In this document: in pieces, positions 1 through 6,857 of the stretch
Layout: each line of letters begins with the position of its first letter
Position numbering within the stretch: position 1 is the stretch's first letter
Assembly (NCBI GenBank): GCA_947584955.1
Contig: CANPWS010000014.1
Span: forward strand, 1-14,553
Origin: an uncultured Bacilli bacterium
Lineage (GTDB): Bacteria; Bacillota_I; Bacilli_A; RF39; UBA660
Reading direction: 5' to 3'
DNA: 14,553 bases
Notes under the pieces: generated by a model
What the model saw: only the letters and a program-made list of their open reading frames with translations
The model's database searches: none
What the model was told of the DNA's origin: nothing
Translations under genes and position numbers: made by a program

Positions 1-10
1 AGAAAAAAAT

Positions 11-42
11 AAAGAATTCCTTGATTTTACTTGGAATTCTTT
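11..42 (-). terminator. Rho-independent terminator (distal) of the rel-dtd-AI-2E operon
   Basis: A perfect 10-bp inverted repeat (AAAGAATTCC at 11-20, GGAATTCTTT at 33-42) encloses a 12-nt loop. On the minus strand it is followed by A and then seven T (positions 9-3), the classic layout of an intrinsic terminator. It lies about 150 nt beyond the stop of the AI-2E-family gene, behind another hairpin, so it probably acts as a back-up. Confidence 0.75.
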
Positions 43-45
43 TAC

Positions 46-75
46 TAACTTAACATAATAAATAACTTAACATAA
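46..75. repeat. 13-bp direct repeat between the two terminators
   Basis: TAACTTAACATAA occurs at 46-58 and again at 63-75, a 17-bp period. It lies between the two terminator hairpins. It may be an AT-rich chance duplication or a binding-site pair for the gene beyond the left edge. No function can be assigned. Confidence 0.5.
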
Positions 76-81
76 ACCTAA

Positions 82-115
82 AAAAAATAGATTAAAATTT
101 TATAATCTACTTTTT
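82..115 (-). terminator. Rho-independent terminator (proximal) of the rel-dtd-AI-2E operon
   Basis: A 13-bp stem (plus-strand arms 82-94 and 103-115, one G-U pair when transcribed) with an 8-nt loop sits about 80 nt after the stop of the AI-2E-family gene. The distal arm ends in a run of T on the minus strand, which serves both as stem and U-tract. The stem is AT-rich and therefore only moderately stable. Confidence 0.6.
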
Positions 116-195
116 AAATAATTATACAAAATATAGTATTCCAAAATGTGTGTAAATTTTATTTAGGTCTCCATAGTCTTGAAGAACCTATTTTT

Positions 196-1248
196 TTATT
201 TATTTTTTATTTCTTCAATCTTATTATTTATATCTGGTAAGAAGAATTTAAATGTATTTATTATTATAATTGCAATTGGTAATGATAAAACAATTCCCCA
301 GAATCCTCCAAGTATTCCTCCTGCAAAAACAGCAAAAATACTTACTAATGGATGTAATTGGTTTGTCTTACCATAAATTTTTGGTCCAATTATATAGCCA
401 TCAATTTGTGGACAAATTACAACTACTAAAAGTGTTAAAATAAATAATTTTGTACTAACAACACTAGCAATTAATAATGCAAGTATATCTACTATTAAAG
501 CTCCAAAATAAGGAATTATTGTCGTAAAAGCAGCTAATATACCTAAAACTAAATAGTTAGGATGTCCTATTATAAAGAATACAAATGTATATTCAACTAA
601 TTGAACTAATATATTTTGTCCTAATCCTACACAATAATTACTAAGTTCATTATCCATCATCATTACATAGTTAAGAGATTTTTTTCTTCTTATTAATTTT
701 TTCTTGCAGAAATTTCTAGTCTTTTCCATATCAATTAAGAAATATACAGCAGAAAATATTATTATAACTAAATTTGTAACTACACTAATTGAAGCATTAA
801 CAACACTAATTGCACCATTTGAAATATGACTACCTATATTAGTGATAATATCTGATGATATTTCTGAAATAGATGTTTGAAGTACTCCTAAGTTAAGTTC
901 ATATTTGCTAGAAATATCAGATATAAATACAGAAATATTACTTAAGAATAATAGTATTTGATCATATAACATTGGTACTATTAATATTATTATTGTTACT
1001 ATAAAGCCTATTCCTAAAAAGCAAACTATTCCAATTGCTAACCATTTAGGAAGTCCTAAATTTTGTAATTTAGAAACTACTGGATGAAGGGCATATGCTA
1101 TTGCAAAAGCTACAAAAAATGGGAAAAATATATCTATTACTTTTAAAAATATTCCAAGCCATAAATCTTTTATAGAATAAACTAAACAAACTATTGCTAC
1201 TAAAATTAAAATATTTAATAATTTATAATTTACTTTTGTTTTATGCAT
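196..1248 (-). CDS. AI-2E family (PerM/YhhT-type) multi-pass membrane transporter
   Basis: This is a 350-residue integral membrane protein of the AI-2E transporter family (formerly UPF0118/DUF20). Members are proposed exporters of autoinducer-2, and others act as ion antiporters or have unknown cargo, so the substrate here is open. Hydrophobic segments lie near residues 8-25, 30-57 and 67-92, with a polar stretch around 95-140 and several further membrane segments after it. The IIPYFGA segment and the GPKIYGK...HPL...GGFWG block in the last third are typical of the family, and the length is normal. I chose the ATG at 1248, about 10 nt after an AAAGGAGAG site. A GTG at 1257 would lie within that site. 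The start overlaps the dtd stop by 8 nt (ATGCATAA), so the two are probably translationally coupled. Two hairpin terminators follow. Confidence 0.85.
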   Translation of the reverse strand: MHKTKVNYKLLNILILVAIVCLVYSIKDLWLGIFLKVIDIFFPFFVAFAIAYALHPVVSKLQNLGLPKWLAIGIVCFLGIGFIVTIIILIVPMLYDQILLFLSNISVFISDISSKYELNLGVLQTSISEISSDIITNIGSHISNGAISVVNASISVVTNLVIIIFSAVYFLIDMEKTRNFCKKKLIRRKKSLNYVMMMDNELSNYCVGLGQNILVQLVEYTFVFFIIGHPNYLVLGILAAFTTIIPYFGALIVDILALLIASVVSTKLFILTLLVVVICPQIDGYIIGPKIYGKTNQLHPLVSIFAVFAGGILGGFWGIVLSLPIAIIIINTFKFFLPDINNKIEEIKNK

Positions 1249-1693
1249 TTTTTTCACTCTCCTTTTCTAATATTATTGTTATTGGTCCATCTCCAACTAA
1301 ATTAATTTCCATTTCTTCACCAAATATCCCTTCTTCTACTTTAATATATGATCTTAGCTTTTCATTAAATTTATTATATAATATTTTAGCTTCTTTCCCA
1401 TTTAATGCTTTTTTATAAGATGGTCTATTACCCTTTTTAGTATCTGCATATAAAGTAAATTGACTTACGGATAAAATACTTCCATTTTCTTCTAATATAT
1501 TTTTATTCATAACTTTATTTTCATCATCAAATATTCTAAGATGTAATATTTTATTTACTAAATAATCTATTTCTTTTTCACTATCATTTTCTGTAAAACA
1601 AACTAATATTAACATACCATAATCTATTTTACCTACTTCTTTATTTTTTACGACTACACTTGCTTTTTTACATCTTTGTACTACTACTTTCAT
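1241..1693 (-). CDS. dtd: D-aminoacyl-tRNA deacylase
   Basis: A cytoplasmic homodimeric enzyme that hydrolyses D-amino acids (and glycine) mis-attached to tRNA, proofreading chirality in translation. The 150-residue length is exactly usual for DTD. The N-terminus MKVVVQRCKKASVVV, the SQFTLYAD motif (77-84) and GNRPSY (88-93) are diagnostic. The C-terminal cis-proline loop, usually NDGPVT, reads GDGPIT (134-139): the Gly-Pro pair is kept but the leading Asn is Gly. The start codon overlaps the rel stop in TAATG, and an AAAGG site lies about 11 nt upstream inside rel, indicating translational coupling. The rel-dtd neighbourhood is widespread in Firmicutes. Identity is secure. Confidence 0.95.
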   Translation of the reverse strand: MKVVVQRCKKASVVVKNKEVGKIDYGMLILVCFTENDSEKEIDYLVNKILHLRIFDDENKVMNKNILEENGSILSVSQFTLYADTKKGNRPSYKKALNGKEAKILYNKFNEKLRSYIKVEEGIFGEEMEINLVGDGPITIILEKESEKNA

Positions 1694-3852
1694 TAGTTCA
1701 TATACCTTTCTGCTTTCTTAATAAAACTAAGATTATTTATATCTATTAAAAATTTATTTAATTTATCTACATCTTCGACTAAAATACTTAAATTATATAC
1801 TTTATATTCACTTTTATTTATTGTTGTTATACTATCTATTCCTATACCACTTGCAGATGCTTTTGCTATTATTTCTAATAAATTATTATCAGAATTTGTA
1901 TATATAATTATATCTGTTAAATATTTTTTATTATTTACTTCGTTCCATTTAACATTTACTAGTCTTTCATCTAAATAAGCAATATTTTTACAATTAGCTC
2001 TATGAACTGTTATACCACTTCCTTTAGTAATATATCCTACTATATTATCTTTATAAACTGGTTTACAACAATTACTAATACTTACTTTTATGTCCCCAGC
2101 ACCTTCGACCAAAATATCATTTTTTAAATCTTCTTTTTTATAATTTGTTTCATTTATCTTTGGGGTTAAATCTTTTTTATTATTTTCTGATTTATTTAAT
2201 ACTTTTATTACTTCAGCAGGAGTAAATTTACCAGTTGCTATTCCAATATAAAGTTCATTTACATTTGTTAATTTTAATTCATTTATTAAGTATTGTAAAT
2301 TTTTATTAGATAAAGTCTCAGAAATACTTAAATTCATTTTTCTTATTTCTTTTTCTAATAATTCAGTACCTTTTTCTAAATTATCATCTTTTTCTTTTTT
2401 AGAATAATAAGATTTTATTCTATTTTTAGCTCCACTTGTTACTACAAAGTTTAACCAATCTTTGCTTGGTTTAGAATTTTTATTAGTATTAATTTTTATA
2501 ATATCTCCACTTTTTAAAACATAATTAAGTGGTACTATTGTATCATTTACTATTGCTCCGACCATTTTATCTCCGACTTCACTATGTACTTTATAGGCAA
2601 AGTCTACAGTAGTTGATCCTTCTGGTAATTCAACTACATCGCCTTTTGGAGTATATACATATACTACATTACTTGCTAATAAATCTTTTTTTATGGAATC
2701 TACAAATTCCATTGAAGATGTTACTTTATCATTAAGTTCTATTATACTTCTAAAAAATTCTAATTTTTGGTCTACTGTTTCATCTTTATTTTTATCTTTA
2801 CTTTTTTCTTTATATGACCAGTGTGATGCTATACCATACTCTGCTATTTTATCCATTTCATATGTTCTTATTTGAATTTCAAATAAATAACCATCTATTC
2901 CAGATACGGTTGTATGTAATGACTGATATAAATTAGACTTTGGCATTGCTATATAATCTTTAAATCTTTTAGGCACAGGTTTATATTTTGAATGAATTAA
3001 TCCTAAGGCTAAATAACATTCTTGAACTGTATTTACAAAAACCCTAAGTGCTAGTATATCATAAATGTCGTCAAATTTTTTTCCTTTATTCATCTTCTCA
3101 TATATACTATAAATACTTTTACTTCTTCCTTTTATTTCATGAGTTATATTGTTTTCTTTAAGTAATGATGATACTTCATTCATCATTTTATTAACGGCAT
3201 TATCTCTTTCTGATTTTTTTAAATTTAACTTTTCTACAATATCATAGTATGCTTCTTTTTTTAAATATCTAAGGGATAAATCTTCTAATTCTGATTTTAT
3301 TTTATATATTCCAAGCCTATGAGCAATAGGTGTTAATAGTTCTAATGTTTCTTTGGCTTTCTTCTTTTGTTTATCTAAAGGAAGTACATACAAAGTTCTC
3401 ATATTATGAAGTCTATCAGCTAGTTTTATAATTATTACTCGTACATCTTCGGCTAAACCTACTAGTATTTTTCTTTGATTACTTGCGGTTTTCTCTGAAT
3501 CTATATTAAAATTTATTTTGTTTATTTTAGTAACCCCATCTACTAAAAGTGCTATTACTTTACCAAATTTATTTTCTATTTCAGATAAATCTGCCCCTGC
3601 TTCTTTGATAACGTCATGTAAAAGTGCCGCAGAAATTGCACTAGCATCTGCATGTATTTCTGTTAAAATTAATGCTACATTTAAGGGATGTTCAATATAA
3701 TCTTCTCCAGATATTCTCTTTTGACCAAAATGTTTTAAAAAAGCATAATTATACGCATTTCTTATTAATAATAAATCTTCTTCATTATCATTATAAATTT
3801 TTATTTTCTCTATTAAATCATCTATAGTTATCATTTGCGTCTTTATGCTCAT
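1693..3852 (-). CDS. rel: Bifunctional-type (p)ppGpp synthetase/hydrolase (RelA/SpoT long RSH)
   Basis: A 719-residue long RSH protein of the stringent response. It makes (p)ppGpp from ATP and GDP/GTP and in most Gram-positives also hydrolyses it. In order: HD hydrolase domain (about 30-190; H55, H79-D80, and DRLHN of the KLADRLHNMRT block); synthetase domain (about 235-370; RSKSIYSIYEK, RFKDY near 295, YQSLHT, QIRT...GIASHW); TGS domain (about 395-455, VYVYTPKGDVVELPEG); a Cys-containing zone near 590 (NCCKPV, HRANCKN); and a C-terminal ACT domain. RFKD is the RxKD form seen in bifunctional Rel enzymes. However, the residues after the HD pair read HDVIKEAG where bifunctional enzymes have HDVxEDT, so hydrolysis may be weak or lost. 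The start at 3852 is set by AGGAGGA 8 nt upstream; the upstream in-frame ATG at 3882 overlaps the promoter and is not used. First gene of rel-dtd-AI-2E. Confidence 0.95.
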   Translation of the reverse strand: MSIKTQMITIDDLIEKIKIYNDNEEDLLLIRNAYNYAFLKHFGQKRISGEDYIEHPLNVALILTEIHADASAISAALLHDVIKEAGADLSEIENKFGKVIALLVDGVTKINKINFNIDSEKTASNQRKILVGLAEDVRVIIIKLADRLHNMRTLYVLPLDKQKKKAKETLELLTPIAHRLGIYKIKSELEDLSLRYLKKEAYYDIVEKLNLKKSERDNAVNKMMNEVSSLLKENNITHEIKGRSKSIYSIYEKMNKGKKFDDIYDILALRVFVNTVQECYLALGLIHSKYKPVPKRFKDYIAMPKSNLYQSLHTTVSGIDGYLFEIQIRTYEMDKIAEYGIASHWSYKEKSKDKNKDETVDQKLEFFRSIIELNDKVTSSMEFVDSIKKDLLASNVVYVYTPKGDVVELPEGSTTVDFAYKVHSEVGDKMVGAIVNDTIVPLNYVLKSGDIIKINTNKNSKPSKDWLNFVVTSGAKNRIKSYYSKKEKDDNLEKGTELLEKEIRKMNLSISETLSNKNLQYLINELKLTNVNELYIGIATGKFTPAEVIKVLNKSENNKKDLTPKINETNYKKEDLKNDILVEGAGDIKVSISNCCKPVYKDNIVGYITKGSGITVHRANCKNIAYLDERLVNVKWNEVNNKKYLTDIIIYTNSDNNLLEIIAKASASGIGIDSITTINKSEYKVYNLSILVEDVDKLNKFLIDINNLSFIKKAERYMN

Positions 3853-3873
3853 TGTCGTTTTCCTCCTAAATAT

Positions 3874-3902
3874 ATTATACAATAATTAAGTTTATTTTTA
3901 AA
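3874..3902 (-). promoter_or_regulatory. Promoter of rel operon
   Basis: A perfect -10 box TATAAT (3879-3874) lies 17 nt downstream of a weak -35 TTTAAA (3902-3897). The predicted start, about 7 nt on, falls near 3867, at the first base of the AGGAGGA ribosome binding site, giving a leader of only about 15 nt. Position between the pilin terminator and rel supports it. Confidence 0.6.
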
Positions 3903-3904
3903 GG

Positions 3905-3949
3905 AAAAAGATTAGTTATACATAAATTTTATATATTACTAATCTTTTT
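3905..3949 (-). terminator. Rho-independent terminator of the pilin operon
   Basis: A perfect 12-bp inverted repeat (AAAAAGATTAGT at 3905-3916, ACTAATCTTTTT at 3938-3949) begins 1 nt after the stop of the last pilin gene. The downstream arm ends in five T on the minus strand, then CC and TTT. It separates the pilin operon from the rel promoter. Confidence 0.7.
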
Positions 3950-3950
3950 A

Positions 3951-4334
3951 TTAATAACATTTAGCTAAACTACCTTTAGATGCTGTAATTTCAAACTTTT
4001 TAGATGTTTTATTGTATTTAACATATTGTGTCTTTAAATTACTACCATCACTAAGTATAGTCTCTTCATCTTTTAGGTATTCTCCACTTATTAAGGAATT
4101 TATTTCTATTACACAATTTCCTGTAAAAAATGAAGTACTAGCAGTACTATCTTTAATATTTACATATACTTCCGCAGCAGTTAAGATAGATTCTTTTCTT
4201 CTTTCATCATCTTTTTTATTTTGTTTTTCTAGTGTTGAAGCTATTTGTGGTACTCCAATTAACATTATTGCTAAAAGTACAACTATTACTGCAATTAATT
4301 CTACTAAGGTAAATCCTTTATTATTTTTAATCAT
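3951..4334 (-). CDS. Type IV pilin-like protein C (prepilin N-terminal methylation motif)
   Basis: A 127-residue pseudopilin. The short basic leader MIKNNKG is followed by FTLVELIAVIVVLLAIMLIGV, the class III prepilin signal: a prepilin peptidase would cut after Gly7, the new N-terminal Phe is usually N-methylated, and the conserved Glu5 of the mature chain is present. One hydrophobic helix (about 8-30) continues into a charged amphipathic helix (36-55) and a small C-terminal domain. It shares a GNCVI...L motif (73-81, C74) with its neighbours and has a near-terminal Cys126, possibly its disulfide partner. An AAAGGAGGA site precedes the ATG. It starts 15 nt after pilin B and a terminator follows at once. 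It could be a competence, secretion or surface pilus subunit; nothing here decides which. Confidence 0.85.
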   Translation of the reverse strand: MIKNNKGFTLVELIAVIVVLLAIMLIGVPQIASTLEKQNKKDDERRKESILTAAEVYVNIKDSTASTSFFTGNCVIEINSLISGEYLKDEETILSDGSNLKTQYVKYNKTSKKFEITASKGSLAKCY

Positions 4335-4349
4335 AAATTCATCCTCCTT

Positions 4350-4715
4350 TTAACAAGCTGCTTTAGTACATGTATTAGTTATTTTAAAGTCTTTTCTAAA
4401 GCAATAATTACTTAAATCGGCAGTCTTTCCATCACTTAATTCTATAGTTTTTTCTGTTAAATTCATTTCATATAATTTATAAGTACTAATTACACAATTT
4501 CCATTTTTAAACTTTGTATAATCAAATTTTCCTTTATATAAATCTACATATATAACCGCAGCATCTTCTACAATTTTCCACATTTGTGCATCTGATTTAC
4601 TTCTATTTCTTTCAACTGATGAATATATGCTAGGTAATGCTATTAATAAAATTATTACTACTATTGTAAGTACAGCAAGTAATTCTACTAATGTGAATCC
4701 TTTATTATTTTTCAT
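4350..4715 (-). CDS. Type IV pilin-like protein B (prepilin N-terminal methylation motif)
   Basis: A 121-residue pseudopilin with leader MKNNKG and core FTLVELLAVLTIVVIILLIAL, predicted to be cut after Gly6 and to sit in the membrane before assembly. A charged helix (VERNRSKSDAQ) follows, then a small globular part with Cys74 in GNCVI, Cys105, Cys116 and a terminal Cys121, enough for two disulfides outside the cell. The ATG at 4715 is preferred because a TAGGTGA site lies 6 nt upstream. The in-frame GTG at 4724 is part of that site. Middle gene of the triplet, 15 nt after the pilin A stop. Pilins A, B and C look like diverged paralogues. Function beyond the pilin fold is unknown. Confidence 0.85.
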   Translation of the reverse strand: MKNNKGFTLVELLAVLTIVVIILLIALPSIYSSVERNRSKSDAQMWKIVEDAAVIYVDLYKGKFDYTKFKNGNCVISTYKLYEMNLTEKTIELSDGKTADLSNYCFRKDFKITNTCTKAAC

Positions 4716-4730
4716 AAATTTCACCTACGC

Positions 4731-5132
4731 TTATTTGAATAAACATTTTACCTTTCCTGATGGTAAGCTATCATAAAATACATTTTTTCTTCCTTCTTTA
4801 CAGACATATCCTGTAAAAGTATTTCCATCATTATCTTTTAAATCACTATCATTTATTACCCCTGCACTTTTTAACTGATCAGTATAAATACAACATGTAC
4901 CACTTGTAAATTTAGCATAATATCCTGATGAAAAGCTATTTTTTTTACTTTCTGCATAACTACCTGCATCTGTAGCTATTATTTGTTTTTGACTTTCTAA
5001 AGTATTTTTTTTATTTCTATCTACAGAAGATGTAATACTAGGTAATGCAATTAACATTATAGCTGCAAATATAACTATTACTGCAAGTAATTCTACCAAC
5101 GTAAAACCATTATTCTTTTTTATATTTTTCAT
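4731..5132 (-). CDS. Type IV pilin-like protein A (prepilin N-terminal methylation motif)
   Basis: A 133-residue pseudopilin and first gene of a three-gene operon. MKNIKKNNG is followed by FTLVELLAVIVIFAAIMLIAL, with predicted cleavage after Gly9 and the conserved Glu at mature position 5. A basic helix segment (VDRNKKNTLESQKQ) leads into a small domain with Cys80-Cys81 (GTCCI, matching GNCVI of the siblings), Cys111 and Cys130. A GGAAGG ribosome binding site lies 8 nt before the ATG, and a good promoter lies just upstream. No ATPase, platform protein or prepilin peptidase is encoded in this window, so the assembly machinery must be elsewhere in the genome. Confidence 0.85.
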   Translation of the reverse strand: MKNIKKNNGFTLVELLAVIVIFAAIMLIALPSITSSVDRNKKNTLESQKQIIATDAGSYAESKKNSFSSGYYAKFTSGTCCIYTDQLKSAGVINDSDLKDNDGNTFTGYVCKEGRKNVFYDSLPSGKVKCLFK

Positions 5133-5152
5133 ATTCTTTACCTTCCTTATTA

Positions 5153-5181
5153 ATTATAAAATACTTTTTTAATAATTACAA
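5153..5181 (-). promoter_or_regulatory. Promoter of the three-gene pilin operon
   Basis: -35 TTGTAA (5181-5176), a 17-nt spacer and a perfect -10 TATAAT (5158-5153). The predicted start near 5146 coincides with the GGAAGG ribosome binding site, leaving a leader of about 15 nt. It lies in the 98-nt gap after the deacetylase gene. Confidence 0.65.
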
Positions 5182-5230
5182 GTATTAATATTTAAATTAG
5201 GTAAAGTTAAAAATTTATGATGTCTATATT

Positions 5231-6226
5231 TTATTTACAATATCCATAAACTTTTCCATTATCTAATTTTCCATTTTTATAATAGAAAAGTTCACTAACA
5301 CTTACTATTTTATATCCATTATCTAATAATTTAGGTATAACTATATCTAAACTATTTAATGTTGATTTATATATATCATGCATTAAGATAATATCTCCGT
5401 CTTCAACACTATTTAGTATTTTATTAGCAATTCTTTTACTATTTTTATATTTCCAATCTAAAGTATCTATATCCCAAATTATTATTGGCATATTAGCTAT
5501 TTTTTTTATTTTTCTATTTACAGATCCATAACTTGGTCTTAATAAATTGGGATATACTCCTACTGTGTTATATATTAATTTACTTGTTTTATCTATTTCT
5601 TCTTTAATTACTTCTTCACTATATTTAGTAAGTAATTTATGATTAAATGTATGATTTCCTATTTCCATTCCACTTTCTTTTAATTTTTCTAATACTTTTT
5701 CATTTCCTTTAATATTTTTTCCCATTACAAAAAAAGTTGCAGTTACTTTATATTTATTTAATACATCTATTACTTTACTAGTATTATAGTTTGGTCCATC
5801 ATCAAAAGTAAATGCTATTATTTTATCTTCTTTATTTATAGTACTATTTTTATAAAAATCATAATCTGTATCTGTTAAAGCTATATTATTATTTTTTATT
5901 ATATTTAATTTTTTTATGTTACCGTTTTTTATTTCTAACTTAGTTTCTTCTTCACTTATTATTCCTTCATTTATTATTGTTTTATATAATGATATTATAT
6001 TTTTATCACTATCATAGTCATAATCTATATATATTTTATCATTTGAATTTTTTAAAAGGTTTTTATTTATATAACTAGATATATAATTATCTATATTCTC
6101 TTTATTAAAATATGGATATTCTATTAATATATTGTTTTTTTCTATACTTTTTGATGTTATATTTTCTTTACTAAATATTATAATAAATATTAATGTTAAA
6201 ATAAAAAAGAATAATATTTTTTTCAT
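5231..6226 (-). CDS. Membrane-anchored polysaccharide deacetylase (NodB/CE4 family, PdaA/PdaC-like)
   Basis: A 331-residue metal-dependent deacetylase predicted to act outside the membrane, removing N-acetyl groups from peptidoglycan or another glycan. N-terminal hydrophobic segment 3-19 is a signal anchor; residues about 27-115 form an extra domain resembling those before the catalytic part in PdaC-like enzymes; the NodB domain follows. All five CE4 motifs are present: TFDDGP (D142-D143), HTFNH (H192, H196), RPSYG (R230), DIDTLDW (252-258) and LMHD (H283). With metal ligands Asp-His-His and catalytic Asp and His intact, activity is likely. The ATG at 6226 follows a TTAGGTGA site, of which the GTG at 6235 is a part. 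It lies 50 nt after the HD gene, and a TATAAT at 6264-6259 could give it its own promoter, though without a clear -35 box. Confidence 0.9.
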   Translation of the reverse strand: MKKILFFFILTLIFIIIFSKENITSKSIEKNNILIEYPYFNKENIDNYISSYINKNLLKNSNDKIYIDYDYDSDKNIISLYKTIINEGIISEEETKLEIKNGNIKKLNIIKNNNIALTDTDYDFYKNSTINKEDKIIAFTFDDGPNYNTSKVIDVLNKYKVTATFFVMGKNIKGNEKVLEKLKESGMEIGNHTFNHKLLTKYSEEVIKEEIDKTSKLIYNTVGVYPNLLRPSYGSVNRKIKKIANMPIIIWDIDTLDWKYKNSKRIANKILNSVEDGDIILMHDIYKSTLNSLDIVIPKLLDNGYKIVSVSELFYYKNGKLDNGKVYGYCK

Positions 6227-6276
6227 TTTTTTCACCTAATAAAATATATTATTTTTATATTATAAATTATACTTAA

Positions 6277-6855
6277 CTATTCGTATTTTATATTAATTCC
6301 TTCAAATTCTACATCTAAAAACTTTTTACTTGATAAGTAATCACACATATGGACAAATCTTTCTATAGCTGTTTTAGGTACTGGTAATACTTCATTTCCA
6401 TTGTAATCTTTATTCCATGGTCCCATATGGGAACTTACTATCTTACATAATACTTCTAATTCTTCTTCGGTTAATTTTAATTCATTTTTGTTTTCTTTTA
6501 TATAATTTGCTATTAAAAGTGGATGTTCTACTTTAGTGTATTTTTCATGATTAATACCTGATTTTAAACCATCATGTAATATTAAGGCCATGATTATAAG
6601 ATCTTTTTCTTGGTCTTTAAATTTATTTAATACAGGATTAGCTAGTAATTCATGAGCTATTTTTACTGCTACTTTGGTATGTTTTACTAATCCACTTTCA
6701 CTTGCTGCAAATTTGGGATGATATTTTCCTGTTGATGACGCAGGAATTTCAAAAAAATAATCTGGTAATTTGTTTATCATATATATTGCTGACTGTTTAA
6801 TATTTTCATTTTTTATATATTCTAATTCTTTTTTAAATACTTCTTCTTTATTCAT
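6277..6855 (-). CDS. HD-domain phosphohydrolase of unknown substrate
   Basis: A 192-residue soluble protein of the HD superfamily of metal-dependent phosphohydrolases, which act on nucleotides, cyclic dinucleotides or RNA. The metal-site pattern is visible: H59 (GLVKHTK), H94-D95 (LILHDGLKSG), H111 (VEHPLL), H143 (SSHMGPW) and D172 (HMCDYLSS). The spacing, with two extra His between HD and the last Asp, recalls the HD domain of YhaM-like 3'-5' exoribonucleases and HD-GYP-related proteins. There is no OB-fold nucleic-acid domain, no GYP signature and no membrane segment. A TAAGGAAG site sits 5 nt before the ATG, within the end of mscS; the gap from the mscS stop is 2 nt, so the two are surely co-expressed. 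Substrate unknown. Confidence 0.75.
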   Translation of the reverse strand: MNKEEVFKKELEYIKNENIKQSAIYMINKLPDYFFEIPASSTGKYHPKFAASESGLVKHTKVAVKIAHELLANPVLNKFKDQEKDLIIMALILHDGLKSGINHEKYTKVEHPLLIANYIKENKNELKLTEEELEVLCKIVSSHMGPWNKDYNGNEVLPVPKTAIERFVHMCDYLSSKKFLDVEFEGINIKYE

Positions 6856-6857
6856 AA

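Noticed and set aside
121..149. Minus-strand promoter at TATAAT 126-121
   Set aside because: No -35 box at proper spacing, and transcription would begin inside the terminator hairpin at 82-115.
4012..4353. Plus-strand open frame of 113 codons
   Set aside because: It mirrors pilin C in another frame; its hydrophobic Ser/Ile-rich sequence is what antisense AT-rich DNA yields, with no ribosome binding site.
5133..5230. Terminator for the deacetylase gene
   Set aside because: Only weak AT-only inverted repeats are present in this gap, with no convincing stem and T-run.
6259..6271. Promoter for the deacetylase from two overlapping TATAAT boxes
   Set aside because: No recognisable -35 at 16-18 nt; perfect TATAAT is frequent by chance in such AT-rich gaps. 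Mentioned in the gene entry only.
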